A stretch of 64,000 nucleotides of DNA from Lates calcarifer (taxonomy: Eukaryota > Chordata > Actinopteri > Centropomidae), in assembly GCF_001640805.2 (NCBI RefSeq), contig NC_066837.1:26784789-26848788 (forward strand), written 5' to 3'. Of this stretch, positions 1 to 12,600 are shown piece by piece. Made by a program: the position numbers and the translations under genes. The notes under the pieces are model-generated. The model was given only the letters and a program-made list of their open reading frames with translations. It was not told where the DNA came from and did no database searches. Every line of letters begins with the position of its first letter. Within the stretch, counting starts at the first letter, position 1.

Positions 1-9
1 AGTTATTGA

Positions 10-78
10 GATGAAAAGCAGCACACTTGTCTTGTCAAATGGCCTTTTCAAGGCCAATGCAGTGTGGATTATTTGCTG
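10..78 (+). repeat. 69-bp inverted repeat, left arm
   Basis: Aligns without gaps to the inverse of 3483-3551, 57 of 69 identical by my count. The core CACACTTGTCTTGTC and TTTTCAAGGCCAATGCAG are exact. Confidence 0.85.
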
Positions 79-665
79 AACATGTTGCAGCTGCCAAACA
101 GGTTTGCATCATGTCTCTGGCCAGTATAATTGTCATTTCTCCTTTGGTCTGTCTTTCTCTATCTGTGTGCTGTCCTCCATCTCTCCATCTCTTGCTGTAT
201 CTTCCTTCCCTGCCTGGCTGCAGCCTGTGAACCCCTGCTGTCCTCTCAGCTAACTGTCTCTGCATTATGTATCGGTGAGCTGCAGCTCAAACACTTCACT
301 ACTGATTTGCTTTGAGGTTTTGTCTTATCACCCTGGAAACACCAAACTGCACGGCAGAGGAAGCGTGCCAGTGATGGTAATGATGCAACACACTTTTTAG
401 GCTTGATTAATGTACCATTATACTGAGAGGCCATAACAACACTTTTCACTCTTTTTCAGTAATGACATGATGGACATGAGTGAGTGGGTCATCTGCTGTG
501 CCAAATACATCAACATTTAGAGATGCCACTTATTTACTGTAACAGCAGCAACATGGCAGATCTTATTCTGTATGTAGTCTTTCTGTTTCCAGCCTAAATG
601 GAAAAACAAGAAAGAAGTAACAAGTATTGTTAGGATCTTATCAGTAAGGTTTTAAAGGGGCACTC

Positions 666-687
666 TAACATGACACTTGTCATGTTA
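666..687. repeat. Perfect 10-bp-arm palindrome, 2-nt centre
   Basis: TAACATGACA CT TGTCATGTTA. Confidence 0.85.
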
Positions 688-2389
688 TTCTGGCCATTGG
701 AGCCACTTGCTAACTTCATCTGTTTTGCTACAGTTAGCTCACTCTTGAGAACATTTGAACCTGTCCACTTAAGGTGCAGTCCACACAGTGTAAACAGAAG
801 CACAACACAGTAGCATGATGCTGTTTACATCTGTTTACATATTTGATCCATCTGATGCTGTGACTGTGCCTTTTCCGAACTGCTGTCTTACTGTGCTATG
901 ATAGAATACACTGTATATATTGACCCATATGCACTTTTTAATTTAATTTTGCTATGTCACTTTGGAGATGCTCAACAGAATCTCAGTAAAGATGGACCAG
1001 TTTTCCATCTACCAGATGGCACTGACAGCAATTTACCAAACATTGAATATGTCATGCCATGCTTATGCACTTGAAATAGTAATGTTTACCTATTAGGTTA
1101 ATAACCAAGACCATAATTAGGGTTATTGTGTGCCAGTTATGGAGACCTGATTTCTATGGAGTGATAGATAAGGTATCCTTTTTGAAAATCTTGTGTTAAA
1201 GAATCTGATTGATAAAAAAGGCCCTTGCTCCTACTGTATGGCTAAATGTATTTTGAGCATATATTAACTATTGATGTATTCATATATGATGATACCATAG
1301 ATCTCTACCCTCAGTACATTGAGCGCTTGTTCAGTGCTGACAGCATAGACCTTTCTCACAGCACACATACATTTGATATGGCATAGCAGGAAGAGCAGAG
1401 GTGTACTTGATAACATTAATAACGAGTGAGTTACTGGTACGCTTCATGGAACTGAGGCCTCATCATTACCTGTTAGACTGGTGCCTTTTAGTGTTATGAT
1501 GAGTCAACATGTCTGCAAAACAAAAGGTCTACTCAGAATATAGCAGCTTCTACATTATGGTATGGTTGTGTTGGCTGAATTTATACTACAAGGAATTTGC
1601 TTTCTTTGCCAACAGAAACCAAGACACAAACATGTTGAATTAACAGGGGGATTTCCAGCTGTGCCACACCCATGTGACTCGAGGTAACCCCTGTCCTGTC
1701 GAGTTTGTGAAGCGGTAATCATTGTAAGAATTGTAAATGTAATGAGATTATTATCATTTTCAATGAGACATAGTAATTCAACTCACATGTCCTGTGTTTG
1801 GTGTAAAGGTGAACAACTTTCCATTCTTGTGCTTGATGAAAAAATAATAGTCAGTGGTTTGAGATAGTATATCAGGTGGAAAAATCATGTGAGATAATAA
1901 CAACCCAAATCATGTGATGATAACAATGTGGAGTTTTGTGCAGCTATTGCGTGGCTAGCAGTAGGGAAATGTGGTTTGGTTGCATCTCGTGTGCGAGCTT
2001 GTGCTGACAAAGCATTCCAGCTCAGTGTAGGAGTGAGTGGCACACGCTGTCACAAAATGGAACCAAATTCAAATGCAGAAAGAAATTGGCAAATAGATGT
2101 GGATCATTTTCACACGTTGTGATTTCAATTTTGAATCTTGGACAAGGAAAAAAAATGTCTTGGCTTATCCTGTGAAAATAAGTTGATAATTTCTTGGCTT
2201 TGGCGGTTACAGAACATCAGTACTTCCTGTCCACACTTCCAGTGCAACAACCAACAGCACTCTACCCACTACATTATTCCTTTTGAGGACCCCTCACAGC
2301 ATCCCAAATCAGTTGAATCCCATTTAATTTCAATTGACAACCAGTGTGTGCGGGAAGCTGCAGAGTGAATAACGCGATGCAGAAACTGT

Positions 2390-2620
2390 CTTAATGATCT
2401 TCGCTCGCCTCTCCTCATGCACTCAGTCCAATAGGAGCCACAGAGAAAACCATTAGCCCACTGGAAGACTTATAGACATCCCACCGATACATCTATAAAC
2501 AATGTGCTTATGAGGAGGGCTACAGTTCACTGTGGCCATTTCCTCGTGGGGAAGAGAGAGAGGGTGAGAGTATTGATCAGTCCTTTCACTGATTTGGATC
2601 ACCTCATAAACATCCCAGTG
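2390..2620. promoter_or_regulatory. Candidate conserved non-coding block
   Basis: Unique-looking, balanced-composition sequence without repeat hallmarks, with CCAAT, ATTAGCCC and a CGATACATCTATAAACAATG stretch including a forkhead-like TAAACA. Conservation cannot be tested here. Confidence 0.2.
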
Positions 2621-3482
2621 AACAACACTTTGGAGACCTCAGGCCAGCTCGTGTCAGTGGTTAGATGCTAAACTAGGCATTGGGACCCAAAATGGGCTTG
2701 GGATTTGTGGCAAGTGGGTCCTCGTGTGAGTGAAACAATAATGTTTTACTGATCATTGCTCCCAGGAGAAGAGAGTTAATCTCATTGTTTTTAAATGGTT
2801 TGTATCTTGATTTCTCTTTTCTTTTCTGATAAAAGGAAGAAGAGAGCTTTAACATGTTCTGAAACAGCATGGATATTTAGCAGTGTGTGAAATGCACATC
2901 ATCATGATAGATTCACGACGTCTGCATGACTGAATGTTGGGCGACTAGTCATGAGAGATGAGACAGCACACCGGACACATTACATTTGCATGTGTGCGTC
3001 ACACAACAGAACGTAATTATAAATGATTGATGTATGTTTGAAAATATGCTCCAGTGCTGCTTGTTGACTGTTACAAGTTATGTCCATTGTGTGCAGCGTG
3101 ACAAACTCAGAAACGTGAGTGAATGAAGACTGATACAACAGCATTATCTCAAATCATACAGAATAATCAGTTAGTTATTATCTTTTATTGACCACTGTCT
3201 GTCGATTGTGTCTGTGCTTTGTGTAGACTGGATGTAGGAAACTAACTTGTGGTCTGATTTTCTCTGCCACTGAGCAGTTGTTAAAGCAAGCTTATGTAAC
3301 CTTTGTTGAACTGTGGCCACAAATGTTAAAAATCCAATATTCACAATCACTTTAACTCTGTTTTGGTTTTCACCAACTCCCGAGGAAACTATCTGACTGT
3401 TAAGCTGCTAAATTCTCCATTATTTGCACCAGCCAGTCACTAACTTTGTCTGTCTGTTTTTTGATGCTGTGCAGGTGGTGTA

Positions 3483-3551
3483 CAGCAAATAGGCTGTGCT
3501 GCATTGGCCTTGAAAAGGCTGTTAGACAAGACAAGTGTGTCACTTTTCATC
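3483..3551 (-). repeat. 69-bp inverted repeat, right arm
   Basis: Inverse of 10-78 with 12 mismatches, most of them transitions. Arms are 3.4 kb apart. Confidence 0.85.
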
Positions 3552-3564
3552 GAAACCCATTGTA

Positions 3565-3594
3565 ATTATTATTATTATTATTATTATTATTATT
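3565..3594 (+). repeat. (ATT)10 microsatellite
   Basis: Ten ATT units immediately outside the right arm of the 69-bp inverted repeat. Confidence 0.95.
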
Positions 3595-4673
3595 TATTTT
3601 TTGTTACTGAAAACAGTGACTTATTGATAGTGACTTGCATCTGGAAATTAGCTTCATGACAGTGGTGACAAAATCAGGTGGTAATTTAGACATTAGTAAT
3701 TTCATTATTGCAGCTTTAAACAAATCACAGACAGAAAAGAGGATGAATGCAACTAAGTGTGTTTCCATTAGCTAGGATGAAGGGGACAGAGCAAACACAG
3801 GTGAGAAAAACAAAGAATTTTACAAGAATTCAGAACAAGAGCCCAAGGCACACATTGATAACATTAATAATAACTTGGCTGTTAATGGCTGTTATTGTGT
3901 ATCTCACTGGCATGGCATGCTGGGACATTTTAAAATTGAGCCAATATTGTTGAGCATAAAATAAGTTGTTATATTAACAGAATTTTTATTTCCCACAAAA
4001 AGACCAATTAAGTGAAACAGGATGAGACTGTTCTTCAAATTGTAAATGCAGCCTGTCAGTAAACTGTGCAGGTGTTTGTACATATGTGTCTCATCCTGCG
4101 TGGTAGTGAATTGCTCTAACATACTGCTGTCTCCACCATGACTCACCTGTCTGTGTCTTCACTTATTAAACTGTGCTCAGAGACAAATGGCGAGTATGTG
4201 ACTATTATTATTACATCCTGGCTCTTTGTGTGTGTGTAAGCATTGAAGACCTTATTAAATGTGCATCCATGTGTTGGCATGAATCTTCTGGAGAGGATGC
4301 AGAGCAGGAGGGAACAACACAGGAGGCCAGGATGTGACTCAGCAGACAGAAATTAAAGATACACCACCCACCTTTCATTCAGCTATTTTTTATTGTAGTG
4401 ATGTGTTGCATGTGCATGCCAATCTAACAAGCTTCCAGTTGAGCAGTGCAGTTTGGGATCCGGTGCATGGGTGTGTTGAAGGACAATCATACAAATTCAG
4501 GGTTGATCCAATCAGCATAGGAACTTTCTGAATTTGAACTGTGGAGGAGCAGAGCAATGACAAAAAAAAACCAAAAAACACCCATCCGTGAATCTGAGTC
4601 ACTTCACTGCCCTGTCACAGAGCTTTTTCCTCTGCACACTGATCATCCAGAGTCTATGGTACTATCTTTTATT

Positions 4674-4711
4674 ATGAATACAGCACTACTGAAGCTTAGT
4701 GCTGTATTCAT
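4674..4711. repeat. Perfect 15-bp-arm hairpin, 8-nt loop
   Basis: ATGAATACAGCACTA and its exact inverse TAGTGCTGTATTCAT flank CTGAAGCT. CTACTGAAGCTT also recurs directly at 4686 and 4716. Confidence 0.9.
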
Positions 4712-6399
4712 TTAGCTACTGAAGCTTTAACATTACATTCAGAAGCCCTTCTGTGCTTTTGAGTTCAAGTGCCTCTCAAAATTGGTCAGTCCCCAGGGGA
4801 ATGGCCAATGAAAATGTAGATTGTTGTGAATGTCCCATTGTCAGTTTCGGACACTTATAAAGCCCCCTACTTTCGACAATGGAATGGTCTGAAGCAATTT
4901 GTCCATCTGATAAGCACTTCTAATGTGTATCAACTGCTTTAGACTTGACAGCAAATCTGTGCTGTTTACATATAGAATATCACATTCTAGGGTGGAATTT
5001 CAGGGCCAAAGAGTCCAGTAGTCAGGTTATAACCGTGCTTTAAGACAGTATAAACTACTCTGCCAAAGAGGCTTAGTTTTCCGACAGTTGCGACAAAGGG
5101 ATCAGTGCAGCGAAGACAGAGGAGGGTCACACTCAACAACAAGAGGTCACTTTTTATATCTTCTGTCATTATTAATCCACATGCTGAGGATAACACACCA
5201 GTTTTTCTGTGTGCGGTGGAAACTCTGAAATAATGGAGTCAGTGGCACAAATCTGCTAAATAAACCATGTGAACTTACTGTCTGCTCAGCAACAAGTTAA
5301 CTGTTAGCTAGACAGCTAACTTTGTGTGCTATTGTGACCTACTAGTGCTAGCATTTCCCTGTTTGGCTTGCATGTAGCAGTTAGCTTAGAACTAGAGTAG
5401 TTACTATGTTACCAAGCTTTTAGTACCACCTAATTCACAATACATTTCGCTGTGCCACTTTCTGGTTTGATTAGGGCTCTAAGGCATGGACATATAGGAT
5501 TTTAAAACAGTGAAATTTCACATTAACATAAATTCATTCCAGTGATCAGAAGTCCCACCAGTTACTATGCTAAGGTAACCAACTAACTGCCCCTTAACAT
5601 GCTTGTTAACTTAGAGAGCTTTCCTTTCCCTCTTTTCTCAGAACAGTTGAGAGAAAATAGAAAGAAGCTCTAAAAGCTATTGTGACCAGTAAGTTAATGG
5701 TTAGCTTGTTAGCTTTAGAATTTCATCAACTTGGTGATGAAGTGAGGAGTCACTGGCCTGATTCTCGTCTCACTTTCTGCATCTGGACGAGCAATGTGAC
5801 TTTGAGATTGTGAAAAGAGCTGCAACTTTTTGTGCCTGCTCTGAGCAAGCTGCAAGTTTTTGGTACTATTTCTTAAATGGTTAAATTTCTGTAGCTCACT
5901 TCCTTTTACCTTCTGTCTGACCTGTGCAGCTCTCTAGAAGAATGGCACTGTAGCATTTATCTGAGCCTTTGAATAATGTTTGCTTGCCATTTGTGACACA
6001 AGTGAACCTCCTAAAAACCAGATAGTTTTGTACAAAATTCTCCCTTTTGCTGCAACAGTACAATTTGTTCCCCTTGTCAATAAAGCATGCTAATACAGAC
6101 TAATGTCTTTGCTGCAGTTATACTGACACACAAGAGTCTGTGACACAGACACATTCATTATCAGAGGGTTCCATTGAGTGTACTGCATATATACAGTAAT
6201 GTAGAGCAGGATATTAGTCAGTCAGTTTTTCCTATTGTTTTTTTTTCTCTTCTTCAATAAGATATATGAGAAAGAACTGAGAAGTAGCTTTAGCCCTCAG
6301 TAGCTTGACTAATGCATTATAAATAATGAGCTGTTTGTCAGTCAGCTTGATGTGGATGTGGTGTTTTTACTGCTGTAAACAATAATTGCAGTAGAAACA

Positions 6400-6790
6400 G
6401 AAAATGTACGGAGGGCTCCTTGTTCATTTAACTGTAGTTAAAATTATGAGGCTGCATAGTCCAATAATTATTGCGTCTTTTTTTTTTCTAAAGTAGCTTC
6501 AATTAAAGAGTGAGTTCTTCCAATTATGCACTCCACAGATTGTGATATCAGTCTTCACGTCCCCTCTCTCATTAGTGCAGAGTATAAATTCTTCATGTCA
6601 CAGCATTGAGATGTAGCTGCTCAGTCAGCTGTTACCCAGCATCCTTCACTACAAATTCTCTCCCACTGTCAGTCAACTCCACTGTCCTTCACTCTGGCCC
6701 TGATTGCCTCTGAGTGCTAGGACCTGCTCCTCTCACTCTGCATTAATTAGTAGGACAGCTGTCTGTATAGATCATTAGTGTCCCCCTCTA
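6400..6790. promoter_or_regulatory. Candidate homeodomain-site-rich non-coding block
   Basis: Clusters of TAAT/ATTA cores (CCAATAATTATTGC, CTTCAATTAAAGAG, TCATTAGTGC, GCATTAATTAGTAGG) in otherwise unique sequence. Typical of developmental enhancers, unproven. Confidence 0.2.
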
Positions 6791-8401
6791 CCCGTTAAGT
6801 CTTTGGCTAATGGCTCCCCTGTCCCCCCTTCTCTCTCTAATGGCCTACTCTCCTCTCATGGTTTCTGTCTGTCTCAAGGCAGCGTGGGATATTTGTACCA
6901 TTTGTGACCTGACCACCGGTGGCCTTTTAATGGGCTCATTTTATAACATGATTTTTATCTTGCTGTCCATCTTTAAATGTAATGACACTTAACCCCAAAA
7001 TAAAAAACAACTTTTTTTTCCAATGGCAGATGGCCATTGCTTGTTGGAAGGATCTGAAGATGATGTGGGGCAGATTTCATTACCTTTTCTATGAGGGTAA
7101 TCAAACACCCATCTGAGAAATGCTGTCTGCTGTGTAGTGCTGATACTGTAAGTCTGTGTGTATTTTTTAGTTTTACTGCAACAGCAACATACCAGAATAA
7201 ATGAACATTTTTTTCAGTCTTAATGTAACTAATGTGGATTTGAGGGAAATCTGTTCACTTTTATATGGGTTCTCATCTGTATGCTTTGGGGAAACACTAA
7301 GTCTTGCTAATACTTGCACTATTACAGTAAGATAACTTATGGATATTTCAAATTTTAAATCGTCTTGAGTGAAACAGGTAGGTTCAAAGTCACCTAAATT
7401 ATTGAGCCCAGTAAGGATTTCATAAAGATGTTTGTCTTCTTCACAATTTTATCTGAGAGACAGAAGTTTCAAACTCTTGTGAACCCATAGCGACATTGAT
7501 AAATAAAAACAGCACATTTTGGAAGCTCTTGAGATCGAAAAGTATTTGGTCAGTGCAAAAATTATATGCAATGGAAAAGATGACAGCAGAGGTGTGATAC
7601 TATAAAAAAGAAACCAGCTGTAGAAGATGCTCCAAGGGTATCTGGAACTTAGGTTTGATATCAACTCCAGACCAGTGCTGAAAAGAAGCCATCCCCACGC
7701 CATCAAATTGCAGGGGATAAATAAGTCGAACCTTTGACTGGATACATATCCACAATGTCTACAGTACCCTGTCGAATGCACAGCCACTGCTTGTGCTGTG
7801 GAGGAGCGTTTATATGAGTGACTCCCCAGTTTATTTGTATAGTGTATTGTGTATTGTGGATGCAATAAACATTACTGCTAGAGCGGCCATTTTTTAAAAA
7901 GGTCATGGTCAAATGAATTCAAACTAACTTGTAATTCATTAGAATTCATGTGAATACAACCATGTTCTTGCCATTTACCGTGTAGAAATCAAATACTTCC
8001 ACACATTGCTTCGACATTGTGATTATCTGATTAACACAGCTTTGCTAGCTAGTGTCCACCTCCATTTTAATTATCAGTTTAGTTTACTGATAAATAGTTT
8101 ACTGGTGAATAGGGCAGCAATAAGTGAAACTGAATTTAAAGAGTGCCCTCTACTAGACCTCAAGGCAAGCTACTTCAAACACCCTGCTGTGCTCTATAGA
8201 CTGTACATGACATGTGACATCGAACAAGTCATTACAGTTCAAGTATTTGGTTTTTCAAAGAACTGCTTGATTTTGTATAAAAAGTGGCAGCCCTGCTTCC
8301 TGCTGAATAGAAGTAGATGAACTTGATGAAATGAAATGAAATGTTGAATAGGCTCTGACTCACTCATCTTTTTTGACTGAATCAAACAGAGCTGTGAAAG
8401 G

Positions 8402-8409
8402 CTCTACTT
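8402..8409. repeat. Target-site duplication, left copy
   Basis: CTCTACTT directly abuts the hAT left end and is identical to 9595-9602. Confidence 0.9.
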
Positions 8410-9594
8410 CAGGGGTGTCAAACTCAATTTCATCTTGGGCCACATCAGCATTGTGGTTGACCTCAAAGAACCAGTTGTAACTGTAAGACATAACATAAAT
8501 AAAATAGATACATAAATGTGTCTATTCTCTCATTTACATAATAATAATCAATAACTGTGTGGCAGTTGCTTTTTTTCACTTTCACCAGTCAAACCAAGCC
8601 AGTTCCCTCACCACACATGGCAGGCTCGCCATCGGTAGCCCCTCCAACTTCTCCCAGGGTAATTTCATTTTACTTATGGACTACTCCGCCTCACTGAAGA
8701 TGCCCCTTTCCCTTGTCATCCCGTGCATGGTGGTCACATCCAAGAGCTCCTCACTCACGTACAAGTCTGCCTTCACGCCTCTTAGAAATGGCTCTATGCC
8801 CTGTTTCAGTATTGTCAGTGCTTTCGTCAATGGCTAATAAAAAACTCAGGGACCTGTGCGCTTCTTCAGCCAGAGTTTCTGCTAGCTCCCCAACTCTGTC
8901 TGCCAGAGCGTTTCTCGACTAGCTAACATTGTGAAAAGCCTTTCTCTGGTCACATACCATCAGCAGACACTGGTTCAAAAATGCACCTCCTGAAAAACAC
9001 TTCTAGGCTTGGGGTGATTTCCTCAGCTACAATAAAGCTAGTTTTCACCGCTACATCGTTTTTTGCTGTAACTTCTGCAAACATATTGTGCTGGGAATGC
9101 AGGCTGCTTTTTAATTCTTGGACCCTCTGATGCTTTTCTTGGTGGCTAAGGTTAGCACACGTAGCTCCATGCTTGGTGTCTAAGCGTCGACGCAAATTGT
9201 ATTTCTTGGACACTGCCACTGCCCCGTAGCAAAGAAGACATACCAGCTTGTCTCCATTAAACACAAGCATGTATTAGCTTTCCCATCTCTCATTAAATTG
9301 CCATCCCTCTGCATAAATTATTTTTCTCTTGGACATTTCAGGTCTATTTACTCTTTTCCCACGACCCCATCACTGACTAAAAACCCCTGTAGGAAATGGC
9401 TGATATTGAGACACTGCCACCCAGTGACTAGATGCTGTCATTGCACAGGTAACAAAATCGAGATGCATTCACTGTACTTATGTAAAGTGGCATAAGACTG
9501 TATTTTATGATAATCATGGTCTTTGAAAGCTCTCGCACATAAAATGAAGTAGCGGGCCAGATTTGGTCCGCGGGCCTTGAGTTTGACACGTCTG
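8410..9594 (-). mobile_element. hAT DNA transposon, internally deleted, with perfect 8-bp TSD
   Basis: The left end reads CAGGGGTGTCAAACTCA (8410-8426) and the right end is its imperfect inverse TGAGTTTGACACGTCTG (9578-9594), with two mismatches. CTCTACTT occurs immediately outside both ends (8402-8409 and 9595-9602), an exact 8-bp target-site duplication as hAT elements make. Subterminal GGGCCACATC and GCGGGCCAGATTTGGTCCGC blocks are typical of this terminal type. The 1,185-bp element holds a broken minus-strand transposase related to the GTF2IRD2/ZBED5 group. It is far shorter than an autonomous copy, so it is a deletion derivative. Confidence 0.9.
8560..9270 (-). pseudogene. hAT transposase remnant (GTF2IRD2/ZBED5-like)
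   Basis: Two blocks read on the minus strand. The first (9270-8950, 106 codons) begins with a BED-like zinc finger: CLLC at residues 11-14 and TKH ending at 34. A His that related proteins have in LRRH appears here as Arg (LRRR), so the finger looks damaged. The second (about 8823-8563) contains VSEELLDVTTMHGMT and LPWEKLEGLP, matching the conserved mid-region of GTF2IRD2-type hAT transposases, and is interrupted by an in-frame TAG after FSEAE. The blocks are in different frames, and the C-terminal catalytic and dimerisation region is absent. It cannot make an active transposase. Confidence 0.8.
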
Positions 9595-9602
9595 CTCTAC
9601 TT
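9595..9602. repeat. Target-site duplication, right copy
   Basis: CTCTACTT directly abuts the hAT right end and is identical to 8402-8409. Confidence 0.9.
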
Positions 9603-12600
9603 TATTCTTCCATAATACTGTTATGCATGGCCTTGATTCTTTAGCCACTCTATAGGAGCAGATCTAAGCCTCCACCTCTCCAGTGATACCGTGCAAGGTA
9701 TACGTTTATACCAGGACATTATGCTGATTATACAGAATTACATGCGTTCACACAATAACACCTACTGTACTGACAGAATTTGACCAAAAAAAAAAAAGAG
9801 CTCAAACACACAGTCTGTGAAGTATATTACAGCTTGTCCTAGCATAAGAGAGTCAGGGAAATCCTCCAAAAACCATAAAGCCCAACCATGCAGAGTTTGG
9901 CAGGGTTTCTTTCTTCTTCCCTGTCCCTCAGCATCGTTAAAAGGAAGGGAGAGTCTTTTCAGGATTAGAGGGGTTTGTGGACTGCCACAGGCTGTGGACA
10001 ATTGATCATTACACATCTCTGCACTCCACTTCTCCACGTTCCCCTCCCTTCTCTCCTTTTACTCACTGTGCTTTTCTTTTAGGCAATGTCCCGACTAAAA
10101 TTCATCTCTCTCTCATCCTCCTCTTCCATTCCTGGCCTATTCTCTCTTCTCTCTTTGTCTCCTCATCTCAGAGCAACAGAGCTTTAATTAAAACCGCTTG
10201 TGAAGACATACATAAAGCTCCAACATCTCAGGGGGCAAAAGTGTGACTGAAAGAAGAAAGAGGACTTCCTACTTTTTTTAGGACGAGATGATGCACAAAG
10301 TATTGTGAGACAGTATTTGGTTTGATCACAAAACACAATTAAGGACCAAATTGGTTCATCACATCAATATAAAATGGAGATAGTAAAGAATGTAATTGAG
10401 TTGACTTGTGTCTCAGATTTAGTGAAGCACCAAATCAGTTCAGATTTGGCATCACAGAAGGCAAAATTTCCATTTTCCATGTCATCTGTCCACCATGACC
10501 TCCGTGAGAGGTGTCATGATATTTGTGATCTAAATTGGATTGTTAGTTCCTTCTTCATTCAAAACCATACCTCAGTAATCTCTCCTGAACACAAAATGGG
10601 AGAACACAACTGACTTGTGGACCAACATCTGTAAGAGTACATTTTGAACAACAAGAAACTCTACCCTCACACAATCTTATAAAGTGATTTATTGGACTTG
10701 TGTCACACTGAAAACCAGCTCCAAGGTTTGTCAAAATCAAACACTTGCTCACTTTTCTTTCCTGACACTGTTAATTATTGCTTGCTCACAGTCTGGAGTT
10801 GCTCACCCATACAGCTTGTCCGGAAAGAAATCACCAGTGTCTAGAGGTAAAAAGTCAAAGGCAACTGAATTTTCTGTTTGCCTTGAGACTGGTTGACTGA
10901 GACTTCTAGATATACTACAGACATAGATACTGCACAATAGGAGAGGCTGTTGGTTCTGGAAGTGTTTTTCCCCATGCTGTATTCCCATTTTAGTTTTTAT
11001 TTTTAACGATTTAACGACCACAATTACTGAATTCATCTAAAATTGACATAGAAATTAAAGGTGAATTGATTTAAGCTGCAGTTAATAAAATCAGTTTACT
11101 CCTCACTGTAAGTGTAGTTTTGACGTGACAGAATTTTAAGCTTGGTGAGTGGATGTTTCTATCCCTAATTCATGTTGGGAATTGCAGTCATAACATTTAC
11201 CTCAAAATTATTATGTACATAGGCTTTGGCCGTTGACTTTTTATCAAAGTTTGGGATCTTTGATCTAATCCTCTTGCTTATTGAGTGGCTATTCGGTGCT
11301 GCCCAGAACTTCTCTTCTGACCTGACGTTGTATGTTTGCATTCTGGACCCTGAATTGGCAACACAACAGAGCATAGAAGCCCAATGAAGCTGCAAGTAAG
11401 ATTGGACCCTTGTATTCAGTCTTCCCGTTACTTCACCTATATAAAACATGACATGAGTCACACTGGGTAACCAATATGCACATGGCAGGGCTGTTTATGT
11501 GTGTATATGTTTATGTATAGGTGTACTCCACTTGAGATATCTGGTGAGATATCTCTATAACGGTTTCACTGCACAGTTTCTTTTAGAAGTAGTAATTTTA
11601 GAAGGGGTTGGCTTCTCCAGTAGATATGACACTTTCATTTATATCATGCTGCTGTGTTATTGCAATAATGATTAGATAAGTACTGCGATAATTAAAGCCA
11701 TTTTCATTAAATTATGAATATATATTATGAACTGTTTGTACAGTTTTAATTTTACATTATGTATTGAAGAGTTATATTTGCGGAATCACAGAAAGGCTCG
11801 CTAGTGGCTGTCAGCAGTCACACTGCCTGCTATAACAGTCACAACCAAAGTGGTCTGAAACCAAGCAACTGACCAGCTTTGCCATGCTTTTGGGACAGAT
11901 GTTCATTTAACTGTCACCTCTAACTGTCACCAGATAGGAGCAGAGCTTAGGTCAAACTGTCAGAATACATATTTGAGAAAGTCTCTTTGCTATACCTCTG
12001 TGAGGAGTACAGCCCCTGCTCTTTCCCAAACCATCTGACCGTGACTTGTGCAAGTCTCGTTCGTCAAAAAGACTTGACATTTGCTTCAAGATGGCTCTTG
12101 ACTGTGTCACAAGCTTCCAACAGTCTCTGTCTTCAATATCTAAATACATTAAAAACCAGAAGAAATAAATTCAAGTTTTAGTTCTTCTAGAGACTTGGAG
12201 GTTTGAGAGAAATCTTAAAACAAGCTTGTGTAACCATAAACAAAGTGAGTCTTGTAATATGCTACCATGTGGTCATACTCCTCTTCCAGTGTGCCTGCTG
12301 TTCTGGTATTAAGGTGTAAATTACACTCAAGAAATTGGACATGGCTTTGAAATATGTTGCCGTTGGATTTTTTTTTTTTTTTTTTGCCAGGGTTGTTCAA
12401 ATTCATCAGCACTCATATCTACTGACAGAATGACCCTGTAAACATTTTGTGGATTCGTTATTATGTACAGCTCAAAATATCATATTTTACCAAGAATCAC
12501 ACTGAGTGACTTGTTCTCATTCCATCTGTATGTGACCAAAAGCCTGTACACCTCAGTGGAATGGTCTTGGATTTGGCCATGTGTGTGCACAAATAAAAGG

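Noticed and set aside
5270..5720. Recurrent GTTAGCT / AGCTAAC words
   Set aside because: Resemble debris of the TTAGCATGCTAA repeat, but no ordered blocks could be aligned.
7449..7865. 138-codon minus-strand ORF with hydrophobic segments
   Set aside because: No recognisable family, mixed composition typical of AT-rich intron, no splice or promoter context.
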